From Cunninghamia lanceolata (lineage: Eukaryota; Streptophyta; Pinopsida; Cupressales; Cupressaceae): a stretch of 64,000 bases of DNA. Of the stretch, positions 45,912 to 58,942 are shown in pieces. Both the position numbers and the translations under genes were made by a program. Below the pieces are notes generated by a model, which saw only the letters and a program-made list of their open reading frames with translations, was not told the origin of the DNA and did not search any database. The stretch is taken from NCBI GenBank assembly GCA_027924645.1, contig BSBN01000849.1:11240001-11304000 (forward strand), given 5' to 3'. Numbering within the stretch: the first letter of the stretch is position 1; the number at the start of each line of letters is the position of its first letter.

Positions 45912-47508
45912 ATGGAAGGAGATCTCTATTCTAAGAGAGTCCTAAGAAAAGGTGGACAGATCCAACCACCTAATAATGTGAACACATCAGAACAGGCTTT
46001 CACAACATTTCACAGTGATGGTGGAAATCCCTCAATACCACCTAAAGGAAACAATATAAATAATAATATCCTCGATCATGGTATAGAGCCTCAAAAGGCA
46101 AATAAATCTCAGCAATGGGTGGAAGAAAATCAAGAGGGGTTTGTTGATCACACTGTCATTGATTTTGATAGTATGACTAACCAAGAGATTGAATCTAGAA
46201 TGGCAAAGACAATAGTTGATAGAAGAAAGTGAAGATCTAGATAGACAATTGGCACAATTAACCATCTAGGTATCAAAACCACCAAAATATGTCCCTCCAC
46301 ATAAACAAGGTGGTAATGTCAATTCACATGGGCCATCTCAGAACACATATGCTCCAGGTATTTCAAGAGTACCTCATAATGCATGTGGTAACCCTACCTA
46401 GCATAATATGCCACCACAAAGGCCCCAACCTATAAACACAAGTAACATTCCTCAATACTATCCACTTCCAGGACAACGGTATGCCCCGCAATATCACCAG
46501 CATGTGCCACATTAGGATATACACCCTCATCAACACCTCCGACAAAGTGTTTACCATCAACCTCCGTATGGATACCAATATTACCCAAATCCACCACCTT
46601 TGAACTTGTATTCACCAAATCCCATAGGCGTGAGTAGACAATTTGATTTGACAGGATACCAACCATATCCATACCCAATTGACAGCAATTAGAGAAATAC
46701 AGTTCTTGAATTCATTGGGAATAATGAGATATCAACTGAAGAGCATGTCAAAAATTTAAATGCCTTTATACAAGATATTGGTATGGAGTATGAGGATGAT
46801 ACTAAAAACACAATACCTGAAGAATGTACTAGCAATGAAGAAAGCAATGAAGCATGTTTTCTTGATTGTGAACAAATAATACATCTAATTGTAGCGAAAT
46901 ACCATACTGAACCAAATTTTGCCCCAACCCACCCACCTCAATACCTGAATCAACAGTTTGAGGAAAAGGAAGGCTGCATATCTGAAAATGACTTTCAATT
47001 TTTTCCAAATCCAGTGTATGATGAAACATAAGAAATAAACCAGACAGAAGCATGCTTTGGTATGTGTGAGGGTGATTTTCATATATTTTTAAATCATTTG
47101 TATGATGAGAAAAGATCATTTTCAGATGGGAAGGACAATGCATCAATTTATAATGAAAATAGCTATAAAAATGAAGTTGTTATATCACAATTGTCCTTAC
47201 TTGACAATGATAAATTTGATGAAGATACTACAAAAGATAAAAATTTTATGAAGCCTGATATTGAAAAGTGTTACATTCAGCATGGTTGTGTTTTTGGGAA
47301 AATCATGTGTCATGTCTCTAAGGTGATGCTTGATAACAGAATGCAGACTGATAAGAAATGTGATAGAACAATGAATGATCGAATTGAAAATGGGTATTCA
47401 TTTGCAAGTGACAATACTCTTTCCAGACGTGTGATACTATTGCATGATGAGAATCAGATTTTTGACAGAGGAAAATACAGGTTTTTCAGTTGTGGTATGG
47501 TTTTTTAA
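45912..47508 (+). pseudogene. Reduced Gag of the level-4 element
   Basis: ATG at 45912 opens a 106-codon frame (MEGDLYSKRVLRKGG). A frameshift near 46225 leads into a frame that runs to the TAA at 47506, broken by four TAG and one TAA codon. The first part is P, Q and Y rich (QRYAPQYHQHVPH, YGYQYYPNPPP), as in Tat-type Gag N-termini. Next is FIGNNEISTEEHVKN then NAFIQDIGMEYEDD, which looks like the entry to a retrotransposon capsid domain. The expected tryptophan-rich capsid core does not follow. Instead there is an acidic tail (EECTSNEESNEACFLD) and a further 200 residues without motifs. No zinc knuckle, protease or RT is present. An internal deletion is inferred. Confidence 0.7.
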
Positions 47509-47635
47509 ACCATATCACCTTAGGGAAAAACTCATGTTTGGACTCTATTGCACAATGGGGTAGGCACTGGTCTTCTCCCCAGAGATTTGGGATCTTGTTA
47601 TGCCCAAAGGGGCATACATCCCTAGACAGAGCCAC
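47509..47635 (+). other. 3' interior end of the level-4 element
   Basis: Short non-coding piece before the 3' LTR. AAAGGGGCAT at about 47606-47615 may be the polypurine tract, but it is about 20 bases from the LTR and followed by CCCTAGACAGAGCCAC, so the call is weak. Confidence 0.4.
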
Positions 47636-49517
47636 TGTTGGGACCTAAATTTTTCTACCAATTTTTGCAGAAATTTCAGGATCCCAGGAGGAGAAATTTA
47701 ATTCCAACACTCAGAAATATATCTAAAAATCTTTTAAAAGCTCCTTGCCTAGTTTCGCATATGCCAGAGATGTAGTTTCTTTGTGAAGATCAAACGTTAC
47801 CTGCAAGTAGCCTAAAATAAGGACAGGACATTTTTTCAGATTTCCTTCGAGGCCTATGGGAATAGGCACACATCTTACAGACCAAAGCTCCAACATTCAA
47901 AGAATCTGTAGTCGTCAATAGAAGCACAGTCCATACAAACAAGGATCATCATACACCAAGACACTAAGGTTAGAGTATCAAAGCCATTGATACTAAAGGC
48001 ACTGTCTATCCCATCATATTCGTTGCAAAGAACCTTAGTGAAGCATAAAATGAGAGAACAACCATCTTACAAATGGCATGAGTTTAAAAATTAGACGTTG
48101 CTTATAAAATGAAAATGCAATCACCTTTGAAATGAAGTTTCAACCACTCAAAAATTCAAACTTCTTGGCCTATTAATAGAGGTGCATCATTATGAGAATG
48201 GCATTGGTATAAGAAACAAGTCCCAACATTTCAAGTCTAAACTCAGCCTATTGGAAATCACAAGAGCAGCCCAGTCAGGGTGATGCATATGTACAGGCAC
48301 ATTGAGCAATCAAAAAGTTGCTGTTGCCATGATAAGGTAAAGCGTAAGATAAAAACATGGTGCTCATTCTAAAGTTGGCACATACATTTATCTAAGCTCG
48401 CATAGCCATAACATGAGGCTCAATCTTTGTGAATAATCATAGCACAACATAGTATATATAGGGTATTACTCATAAAATATAAAACCACCACCAGCACAAT
48501 AATGGTACATTCACATAAGAAATGACACAAACTAAGGAGTATGGTGTTGTCTATACAAATGCAATTAACTATTAAAGGAAGGCACAGACAATTGAAGATG
48601 GCGTGGTCTCTAAAGAGAAACACAACCAATAATAGACATGGCAAATTAACAAATGATGCACATGTATATAAGGGGAGGTTCAGCCTATTAAAACATGAAT
48701 AACTTAAGAGGCATGATATATCAGTAGCACCTTTGCATAAAGAGAAGGCACACATTCATCAGAGAAAAGTCATTGACCACCAAAGATAGTATAGCTTGTG
48801 AAAGGAATAGCGTAGCCAAATACAAATGCATTTTATCCATGTCAAAAAATTAGGCACAAGCCTTATGCAATGCGTCTCATTCTATTCAAATCAGAGCATA
48901 GGTCATAATTGAATGATAGTGTATCCTTGCAGATGAAGGTGTCACTTCTTTAGGAGCTGCATATGCAAACCAAGGTGCTACTCATGGAGAAGGGCGTAGC
49001 CCTTATACACAGCGGCATATTATATAGAAGAATCACCAGCATTAGGTGAATCATAATCAGCATATAGTCATGAGGAGCGGCCAATATGAACGACCAACCA
49101 TTATAAAATTCAAAGGCATCAATCTATAAGAAAATAAAACACAAGGGTCCTAGTATAGCACTACCAGTTTCATGAAGGCACCTCAATACATAATGTAACC
49201 TTTAAATCTAAGCACGCAGCCTCTACTATGAATCATATAGTGTATGATAAGTGGCACTGCCATCCGCAACATTTTTATGGCATCACCATTAGAAGTGAAG
49301 GCACTATACGAAAGAATCTCATTGTAGCCTATATGAAGATCAAGGCAAAGTCCATAAAGGAATGCAGTCTATCCCAAATAAAAGGTGCTGCCCTGAGATT
49401 GAAGAGAGAGCAAGTCACTACAATGAAATGGCGCGGTTTCTTGCAAACGCGTTTCCATTACAAGGCCATAGAAAGAAGTATAAAAATGTGAAATCTTAGG
49501 AACTTCTCAAGATATCA

Positions 49518-50058
49518 GACATTCCAGATTGGGTAGAGCATGCATTCAGGGAGATGGAGCAACTGAATGGAGTATAGAGAAAAATGTATGAAACTACACT
49601 ATTTATTGCCTAGAATTTGCTTTTTGTGCACCCACGGGTGCTAGTAAGACAAAGGTGGTAATGTTACCATAATTCAATAGATTGGTCTCAATGGGAATGG
49701 AGATGGTTCCATTGATTTGAATAAGTTCAAGATTGTTTATGTGGCACCCATCAAAGCATTAGTTGCAGAGCTGGTTGATAACTTATCTCATCGGTTATAG
49801 TCTTATGGGATTTCTATAAAGGAACTTTTAGGAGATTAGACAATGTCTCGTCAACAAATAGAAGAAACACAGATAATTGCCACTACTCTTGAAAAATGCG
49901 ATATTATTACCCAAAAGTCTGGGGATAGAACTTAAACTCAGCTTGTGAAACTTCTAATTATTGATGAGGTTCATCTTTTACATGACAATTTAAGACCGGT
50001 GCTGGAAAGTATTGTGGCTCGGACAGTAAGGCAAATCGAGACTACTCAGGAAATGATA
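49518..50058 (+). pseudogene. BRR2: Captured BRR2-type helicase fragment (right copy)
   Basis: Partner of 37601-38142. Some positions are better preserved here: CAPTGASKTK keeps the CAPTGA start of motif I, IEETQIIATT lacks the TAG seen in the left copy, and [14 protein letters not shown] keeps the normal VARTVRQIE. Others are worse: motif II reads DEVH, motif I has lost its GK pair (SK), and more stops are present. Independent decay of two once-identical copies shows that the fragment was in the template LTR before insertion. Confidence 0.85.
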
Positions 50059-50391
50059 AATGGAAGAGACTCCTCTATATCAGAGAGAGTGCATGATGTA
50101 ACACTTTGAAATGCCATGGAAGATGATTATCTTACATCTTCAAGAGGAAAAATTCAATCACATGCATGCACTGGATCAAGAAGCAGATCTACCATTTTAA
50201 CGAGGAACAAATCTGCTAATCTCAAAACAAGTAACTCTTTAGGCACAAAAGCATCATTGTCTTTTGCAGCAGCCACCATGGCTGGACCTACTTCTTCTGG
50301 TGGTAGAGGTGGAATGGGAAGTAGAGACCATCGCTCTTTATTTATGGTTAACTATACAAATGATCTTCCCATACTATGCTTCTTGTCATGA
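50059..50391 (+). pseudogene. Second captured segment, serine-rich (right copy)
   Basis: Partner of 38143-38483. Open for 91 codons from 50116 to the TGA at 50389, with SRSRSTILTRNKSANLK, NSLGTKASLSFAAATMAG and SSGGRGGMGSRDHRS. Low complexity and basic, unlike the surrounding AT-rich LTR. Identity unknown. Confidence 0.45.
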
Positions 50392-52084
50392 GGAAGGAAC
50401 TTAAGAGGTCTTTAACAATATATCAAGCAATCCAATGCCAAGCAGTATCAGATAAATAAAATGATGGAGATTGCAGTTAGGGAAAAATAAAAATATTATT
50501 GAGAAAACCCTAAAGTCACATATCAGAGTGACATGTATAATCGGAATGAATTCCTCATATCTCTCCGACTACCGGAGTTACTCTGATGAGGAGGAAAGAA
50601 CAAGAATTCAAATGCAAGGTGTATACATAAAAAATTAAATGACATGAGGTTAAAGAAAAATAAAATATAAATCTCGTATTTTGTGGGAGGGGTTATAAGG
50701 TAAAATATTATTGAAAATACTTTTGCTTGGAAGCGAAATGCTTTTTATAAGGGTTAATCAAATAGGTAATTGTTTTACCTAAATAATTTTATCTAAGAAT
50801 GCATTATGATGGCCAGTAAAATTCACTAGAAAATTAAGAAGGGGTAAAATATTTTCACTCAAATAAATTAATTTTGACCAAAGTGAAAACATATATGGAT
50901 GAACATAATTGAGAAATGAAGTAGAGGTTAAAGCATTGAGAAATACTTTATTATGCAAAGACAAATAAGGTGGATTATTTTGTTATTGAAGATAATCAAA
51001 ATAATGAAAGGTTGCCCCTGAGAAGAATATTGAATGAAGGGTAATAACCCTAAGAAATGTGCAGTATAAATGGGAGATGAAATCAAAAGATAATCATTAG
51101 TAGTAGTAGGTTAGGAAATCATCAGTTAATTAATTGCCTCAGCAGAACAATATGCTATGTATTGCAAGATCTTTTGAAATTCTATACTAGAGAAGAATGC
51201 ATGAATTGGTGGCCAAATACTGGTTTAAATTGTTTGTTATTAATATCCGATTATTTGGTTGTCTCTAGATGGGTGCTTTCATATTATTTAAATTGAAGTG
51301 TCAGAACTCAATTTATCAAAACACATTTGCTATTCTTGTGTGGTTTCATTAATTGGTTTCTCTAAGAGAATTAAATATCCTTTTAATAGATCATAGTAAT
51401 CTGGGAGTATCACTTGGATCATTAAAGAACAGCCCTATAATCGATAGATTTATCATACTGTCTCCAACTTGAATTTATCTTGTTATTCAAATCCACACTT
51501 GATTTGTCAGGGCACATTTGATGCTTTTGTGTGATTCAATTAACTGGTTCCTTCAAAAGGATTAAAATTTCCTATTAATTAATCACAGTAACTTGGTAAC
51601 AATCTTTTGGATCATTAAAGAAAAATCTGATAGTTCCATTCTTGCACATTTGTACAAGGTGCAAAAAATCACAAGTACCAAGCAATTCGAATTGTAGCCA
51701 ACAAGTAAGCCACATATCATTCACCTCTTGACTCCATTAGCCCACAAAAGAAGGCACTCGTCATACCCATTCCATTTTAGAATTTTATAAAATCTTATCC
51801 ATACATTCACATTTCAAATTTCAGTAGGAGTAGTTAGTAAGCCTTCACCTATTTCACTTCATGCCACTACAAATAGAACCATAAATTCAACTAAGTTATA
51901 TGACTCTCAATCTGCTTCAATCACCACGGTCCACCCGCCTAGGTTTACCAAAATCTGAAGTGCAGGGAGTCATCAACCATATAGGCTAACTCTGTTCCTT
52001 GGTTCAAAAACATTGCAAGTCTGACCATAGAGCCTAGCATCCTCTTAGGATTTGTAACCTGCATTTTTGAGACCCAACAGGTAG

Positions 52085-55000
52085 AACTAAAACTCAAGTT
52101 AGTACCAAGTTTCTTCCACAATGTTCTCCAAAAATGACCACCAAACTTGCTATCCCTATCTGAAACAATGCTAAGAGGCAAACCATGAATGCTTACCACC
52201 TCTTTGAAGAATAGGCCTACTATGTATGAAGCATCATTAGCACTATTTTTAAGGTATAAAATGAGTGATCTTAGAAAACCTGTCCACAACAACATAGGCT
52301 AAGTCAAAACCTCTTTGTGTTTTAGGCAACCCCATCACAAAATCTGTACTAACTGATTTTGAAGGCCTATTGGGAATGGGAAGTGGTTGGTATAACCCTA
52401 CATTGGTGCTACATCCTTTAGCCCTTTGACAAATAGTACACTTTTCAACAAATTGTCTTATCAGTTTACATTTTTAGCCAATAGTAGTGCCTCTTCAATT
52501 GCTCCAAGGTCTTATCAAGAACAAAATGACCTGCAAGGCTGCCACTATGCTTCTCTTTGATCAAATTAGTCCTCATAGAACACTTAGGAACACAAAGTTG
52601 TGCCCCTTAAACAACAAATCATCTTGGATCAGAAAATAAATCCATTTCTCATTATTGCTGCTACAAGCCTGCCTACAAATTGCATAAATTTCTTTAAAAT
52701 ATGCATCCTCAAGATACATACCTTTCAAAGAATCAACTCCCACACCTTGTAACTAAATTTCCTACACCATTATAACCCTTCTACTTAATGCATCTGCCAC
52801 TTTATTAGACTGCCCCTTCTTATGCTTAATTGTAAAAATGAAACCTTGCAAATACGCAACCCATTTAACATGCTTATGACTGCATTTGTCTTGAATATTC
52901 AAAAATTGGAGTGCATGATTATCAGTGTACATTATAAACTCTTTAGGAAGTAGATGATGTCTCCATTTCCTTAATTCTTGCACCATTGCATACATTTCAA
53001 GGTCATAGGAAGAGTACCTTTTCTTGGCTTCATTCAATTTCTCACTAAAGAAGGCTATCTAGGTTTGTTTTCTTGACTTAGCACAACACCTATGGCATGA
53101 CCACTTGCATCACATTCAATTGTGAAGACCTTATCAAAACTAGGAAAAGCCAATATAGTTTGTTCAACTACCCTCTTTTTCAAATATTTAAAACTCCTAT
53201 CAACCTCCTTAGACCAAACAAACTTCTTCCTTTTATCACCCTTAATAGTATCAATCATTGGAGTACAAACATGACTGAAACCTTTTATAAATTCTCTAAC
53301 AAAAAATAGCCAAACCATGGAAACTCTTTACATTAGCAGCTGATTTTGGTGTAGGCCAACTTAGAATAGCCTCAACCATGCTTGGATCCATCTTCAAGGT
53401 GCCATTTGTAACCACAAAATTAAGATATACCAGCTCTATTTTCATAAACTCACATTTCTTCAAGTTGATCATTAGTTTTTCTTCATGCAATCTTTTAAAA
53501 ACCAAATTCAAATGGTACAAATGTTCTTCCTTAGTTTACTCAAAACAAGAATGTCATCAAAATAGACTACAACAAACTTACCAATGAAAGGTTTGAGCAC
53601 TTAATTCATTAACCTCATAATGATACTAGGTGCATTTAATAAACCAAAGGGCATCATGCAAGCCATTTGTACAACCCTTCATTTGTCTTAAAGGCTATTT
53701 TCCATTCATCACCTGGTCTAATTCTAATTTGATGGTAACCACTCTTGAGATCAATTTTAGAAAAGTAACATGCACCACCCAAACAATCCATTAAGTCTTC
53801 AATTCTTGGAATAGGAAATATATACCTTATTGTAATCTTGTTGATGGCCCTGGAATTAGTGTACATCCTCCACTTACCCCCTTTCTTTGGTGCTAAGACT
53901 GTGGGAACTGTACAAGGACTCAAACTTTCTCTAATTAGCCCCTTGTCAAGTAGCTCTTGCACTTGCCTCTTTATCTCTTCATTTTGTTGAGGAGTCATCT
54001 TATAAGTAGCTTTCTTAGGAAAACTAGCCCTTGGAATGAAATCAATGTGGTGGCTAATATCTCTCATGGGTGGAAAGGTTGTGGGAATCTCATCAACCAC
54101 TATATCAACATACTGATTTAGCAAATCTTGGACCTCTAAAGGCAACTCATCCAACTTGACTGCTGTCATAACAGTCTTAGGCTTGTCTATGATGGTAAAA
54201 CCCACATTCTTCTCTTCCATAGTCTATAAGAACTCCTTTTCATCTACTAGCATCACACTAGTGCCCACTTGTGATTTCACATCCTCTTCTTGCAATGGTA
54301 TTAGGTTATAGGAGACCCCATCCTTCTCTATAACATATGTATTCTTCATCCCATCATGCTTAGCATTCCTATCATACTGCCATGGTCTACCAAGTTGCAT
54401 ATGGCAAACATCCATGGGAATGATATCACACAAGACTTTATCCTTATATCTCCCTATGTGGAACTCTACCCAAGTTTGTTCATTCACCAACACTTGTTGT
54501 CCCTTGTTCAACCAAGAAACCTTGTATGGAGTGGCATGAGGTATCCTATTCAACTTCAACTTATCTACCATTTCAACAGAAACCAAGTTGTTAGAACTAC
54601 CAGAATCAATAACTACTTTACAACATTTAGCTTGGCATTTGCATGTAGTCCTAAAGAGTGACTTCCTTTATGCTGGTTCCTTATCCATAGGCACTTTGAT
54701 TAAGGTTCTTCTCATCATGAGAGTTTCTCCAACTTCTGGAGCAGTACCATGTGATGGAGAGTTCACACTTTCACTATCTTCTACTTGTGCAATCTAATTT
54801 CTTCTTTCTCCTCCAAATGAAGTGGTGGACTAATTTTCAGTACATTGCCATGCTTGATGGCCTGTAAATTCATTGCACTTAGAGAATTTCCCAGTGAATC
54901 CACTTGATCCTCCCCTTTAGCCTCCAAATCTGCCCCTATTGTTGGGTCTTCTTCCTCTAAAGTTGCCTCTTGAATCTAAACATTATTCTTGATTACTGCT

Positions 55001-55877
55001 TGTTTCACCTTGTGTTCTTTGGGACTGCCCCTACCAACAAATGTTCCTCTTCCTCTAAAACTCCTTCACCCCTACTTTTCTTTTCTTGTCTCCTTCTCAA
55101 CTTATCTTCAGCATTCATGGAAAATTGATAACATTCCTCCAATGTTCTAGGACATGTAAGACTCATTTCATCTTGTATGTTATACTTGAGACCATTGATG
55201 TATCTTGAAATATTGTCCACATCATTCTCCATGTGGCCTTACCTAATACTAAGTTTGTCGAACAAATGTGTATAGGTCTTCACATCCATGTCTTTTTGCT
55301 TCAGATTTTGAAGTTGTTTTTGTAATTGAATGGCATAGTCACCAGGTAGGAATTGGCCTTTGAGTTTGGCAATCATCCTATCCCAAGAGGTGATTTTGGA
55401 TTTTCCCTTTTTCCTCCTCTGATCTTGCACATAGTCCCACCAAAGTAAGGCATGGCCCTTCAATTTGTCTTTGTCAACTTTACTCTTTGTCCCTCTGGTA
55501 CATCTTCATGTTCAAAATAGTTGTCTAGTGCTCCTATCCAATCTAGGAGTTCCTCACTATCCAATTTTCCTCCATACACTGATAGATCTATCTTTATCTT
55601 GGGACCTTTTCCTTTGACTACCTTCAATAGCTTTGCCATTTTCAAGTCATCAGGATCCAACTCTTCTTGGGACCCTTCTTGGGAGTTTTCTTCCGCCCCT
55701 TCTTCTTCTTCTCAGTCACACAAATCTCCTATGACCACTCCTCTTTTCTAACTTATCTCAACTATAGTAAGCCTAGCTTGAAGGCTTTCTATCAACTCTC
55801 ATTTGTCTAATCTCTCTTGCATGTTTCTCCTTCAATTCACTCACCTCTCTAGCAACTGCATTCCCTTTTGGAGGCAT
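52085..55877 (-). pseudogene. Chromovirus Gag, protease, RT, RNase H and integrase N-terminal half
   Basis: ATG at 55877 (MPPKGNAVAREV) starts the Gag, whose capsid part reads DWIGALDNYFEHEDVPEG, ALLWWDYV and YINGLKYNIQDEM. A remnant knuckle (CNEF..H..WQC) is near 54850. The protease has VIDSGSSNNLVS near 54590 and the flap region LCDIIPMDVCHMQLGRPW. RT: KGLIRESLSPC, KIDLKSGYHQIRI and YFDDILV (53553-53564 encodes YFDD). RNase H: IECDASGHAIGVVLSQ, YTDNHALQ and KVADALSRR. Integrase: an H-H-C-C finger with CTICQRAKG near 52430, and SIVSDRDSKF for the second catalytic Asp. The reading stops at SFSST where level 4 is inserted. Several stops and frameshifts interrupt it. Confidence 0.92.
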
Positions 55878-55918
55878 CCATGTTTCTCTTCACTTCACCT
55901 TTTTCATCTTCTGATAAA

Positions 55919-55935
55919 CCTATGCTTTGATACCA
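55919..55935 (-). promoter_or_regulatory. Primer binding site of the chromovirus, tRNA-iMet type
   Basis: Minus strand TGGTATCAAAGCATAGG, three bases inside the 5' LTR. One difference from TGGTATCAGAGC in the core. Confidence 0.88.
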
Positions 55936-55938
55936 ATT

Positions 55939-57098
55939 TGATGCAGAGTAGGGGTATAACATGATCAAACTCACTTAGACAACCATTCACACGAATCTTT
56001 AGCCATCAATCAATGGCTTTCCTTCACAAACTACCCTTAATCCTTGTAACCTTTCAAAAAGGCCTTTTTGACCATAACTTTTAGAGAGGAAAGGAGACCC
56101 ACTTAGGATACCCTTTTGGCCATTCTTATACAAATCCAGAAATCAGGTAGGGTTTCTTTGTAAATAAGGGCTCAAAAATTGACTATTCTCCTTCTTGACT
56201 AGGCCTAATTAGGCATTTAGGCATGACAAAACTGAGTTCTGACTCCAAGTGTTCTTTACTCCTATTATAACACATCAAAAACATCACATAGAGCCTAAAT
56301 GGACTACTCCCTCCTTATGGACCATCTTACAATAGTATTTTCCATCGATCCTCTAAGCATCTAGGGTCTTCTAGGTCTGATACATAGAGATTTCAGACCA
56401 TCAAAGTAACTTCACACGTGCAAACTTTCACACCTACATCTACAACCTTAAAAATATGAAAATACATGTCTAAACAGTCCATTCCACTAGGTTTCAGGGT
56501 TTTCTACCAGTGGAATGGAAAGTTATACATTTTCTTTGCTCACTGGTTACCCTAACTAGGGTTTGGACCAGTATGGGAAGAAATCAACACAAATCTCTTA
56601 TTCCTCAATGAAAATGAATGCAACAAATAACAATAAAAATTAGATTCACTATATTTTCATTTCGAATTAGTTCTAGATCAGTACAGGGCCATACATATCT
56701 ATACTGTGCAAGAGAACAACAGAAAAACGTTAGGAAACTACAGAAAATAGAGTATTTTATTGCTTCAACTTCCAAAATCCAACCACCAACCGTTGGGTCA
56801 TACAATGTAGACCGTTTTATGCCTCAATAAATAGTTTTCCTCATACAACCAACTTCAACTACCCTTTTAACCATCTTCTGAAGAGCTGACAAAAAAATGC
56901 AAGATTTGTCAAGACAACAATGATAACATATGACAACTTTTGGAAGGACTAACTAATTGACCCCAAACTTTCATAAATGGGTCCAAATGGACAACAATGG
57001 CCCAGAATGACCTTATTAACATGAAATGACATAAACCAAAACAAAATTCCAACTTTGACTCTTGGAGGCATAATGGACCTGTGGGTGCTCCTACACCA
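55939..57098 (-). repeat. 5' LTR of the chromovirus
   Basis: 1160 bp, partner of 33700-34875. Plus-strand ends TGATGCAGAG and CTACACCA. It should contain the promoter for the minus-strand transcript. Confidence 0.92.
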
Positions 57099-58896
57099 AA
57101 CACATATGTGGGTGTATACACTTTTGTCTTGGCAAGAGAGGATATGTAGGGGCCTCTAGGACTAGAAGGATAACCTGATCAGTCTCTCCTTAGAAAGCCA
57201 ACAAGTAGCATATCTCAATTCGAGGAAATCTATCTCATCTCAGGGGAACTATATGGTGAGTATCTTCAGAGAACTTATTCTCTTACATTGAACAAGACCC
57301 AAACAACTCAGGCAATTGGGTAGGCTTCTAACTTAAGGTGTCTAGTAAGAATTCAAGGACTTGATGCTTATTCATGTGGTAGTGACTCACTTAAGAGATT
57401 ATCCCAACCACTTACATCAATCCTTTAAAAGGAAAGAATGGGGTTAACGTATCTCACACACACATGTATGGATACTGGGGAGTTGTCGCAATAAGAATAC
57501 TTCACAAAGAAGTCTTCATATTTTGCCTAAACCTTTTATATAGTGGACTGAATTGAAAGTACCACTTAGAGTCGTCCCTTGGGGTGAGTACCTCATTTTC
57601 CACCAAGGCAGGCTCTTCTAAAAAGAAAAAAGAAGATAGAACAATTTCTTTTACACCTAAGATCTATTAAGAGGCAAGGGGAGAGGAAACTTTTGTTTTA
57701 CCTTGGGATCTACTAACATAATGTGCAAATACACTAGCTAAGTCAAGCGGATAGGTTCTTTTTAAAGCACCAATTGAAATGTTCCTATGTTAACATGCAA
57801 ATACACAAAAGAGATTATGTAAGTAAATGTATTAGTAGTTTGCAAAATTTTGTGTTTTCGATAGGCATAAAGTTACAAGAAAATATTTGAACAAAATGAA
57901 TGATCTTACAAAAACCACACAAAAATTGTTAAATACGAGATGAAAAATGTTTGATGCTTTAAAATGACTGAATTTAAAATTATTATACCAGAAAATATGA
58001 GATGTGTTTGGGAAAATAGATTGCACTATTGTGTAGTCCGCCAAATCACCTTTCTAACACCTACAAAATTGTGAAAATATGATAAAAAGTGAGAAAATTA
58101 TGTTTGTTTGACCAAAACAGCCTCCAAAGACTAGAAATGGGCACTCTGAATATTCATTAACATTGTTTTTGGTGGCTTGAAAATTCTAGTCACATGCGAT
58201 AGTTCAATCTAGTCAGTTAAGTTGTGATTAAATGCATAGTTTATGTCTCTAGAAGTGGTGAAGTTAATGTGCAATTATCATTGACCTAGAATGCCACAGT
58301 TTATAGTTTAAATGCTATGCAAGTGTCATATTTGTTAACAATTATGGTCACAGTGAAGTTTTGATACAACTACCAAACACTTAAAAGACCAAGAATTAAT
58401 ACTTTAAAAGTTGTGGTTTTGAGATGACCTACCATGATGACATATAACTACTAAGTTTAACATAGAAAAATTCTTTTAGTATCGACAGCTCAGGTAACGA
58501 TCAGTAACTTAGTTGAATTGCAATTTTAGATACAATCTTAAAGATTTTTTTAGTAACCAGTGTTTGATCTTCAAACTTCAAACCTTAAATGTTCTTTCAT
58601 GACTTGCAAGTAACATGATAAGAAAGCAATATCTTAGTCAAAGAACAAAACAAATGATAGTGCAAAGCAACCCGGCGGTTCATAACAAAACAAAATAGTC
58701 ATAAACTACCATATTCGAAAATAATCGACACATGAAAAGAATGAATGAACATGCAATTTAGCAAAACCGTAATGGCGGGCCTAGAAATGTTTTGAATTCT
58801 ATTAGTAATGAGGAGCCCTCTAGTTCTGATGAACCTTAGATAACAAAAGCTAATCAAGTAGGTAAAGCTGATGGTAAGTTTGGCGCGCTGAGCTGT

Positions 58897-58942
<46 letters not shown>

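Larger units (their letters stand above)
35719..52079 (+). mobile_element. Level-4 Tat/Ogre-like element with 4.4 kb LTRs and captured host gene
   Basis: Two LTRs of about 4.43 kb (35719-45531, itself interrupted by level 5, and 47636-52079) with TGTTGGGACC...GACCCAACA ends flank only 2.1 kb of interior. The PBS (TGGTGACTCTACTAGGGA) resembles the TGGCGACTC type used by Tat/Ogre Gypsy elements. The interior codes for a reduced Gag and nothing else, so the element was non-autonomous. Net length is about 11 kb. Each LTR holds a fragment of a BRR2-type helicase gene. The first 78 LTR bases differ at about 8 positions. Confidence 0.9.
47636..52079 (+). repeat. 3' LTR of the level-4 element
   Basis: 4444 bp, TGTTGGGACC...GACCCAACA, uninterrupted. 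It aligns with 35719-39141 plus 44529-45531. It carries the second copies of the captured helicase and serine-rich segments (49518-50391). Confidence 0.94.
33700..57098 (-). mobile_element. Level-3 Gypsy chromovirus (about 7.0 kb plus nested inserts)
   Basis: LTRs 33700-34875 and 55939-57098 (plus-strand ends TGATG(T/C)AGAG and ACACCA or GCACCA) flank a minus-strand Gag, protease, RT, RNase H, integrase and chromodomain order, which defines a Ty3/Gypsy chromovirus. A tRNA-iMet PBS lies at the 5' LTR. The integrase is cut by the level-4 element at 35719-52079; without it the element is about 7 kb, a normal size. Stops and small frameshifts occur throughout, so it is dead. Confidence 0.92.

Noticed and set aside
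57099..57103. Perfect target duplication for the chromovirus
   Set aside because: AATAT and AACAC match at three of five bases only. They could be a decayed pair (two C/T changes) but cannot be claimed as exact.
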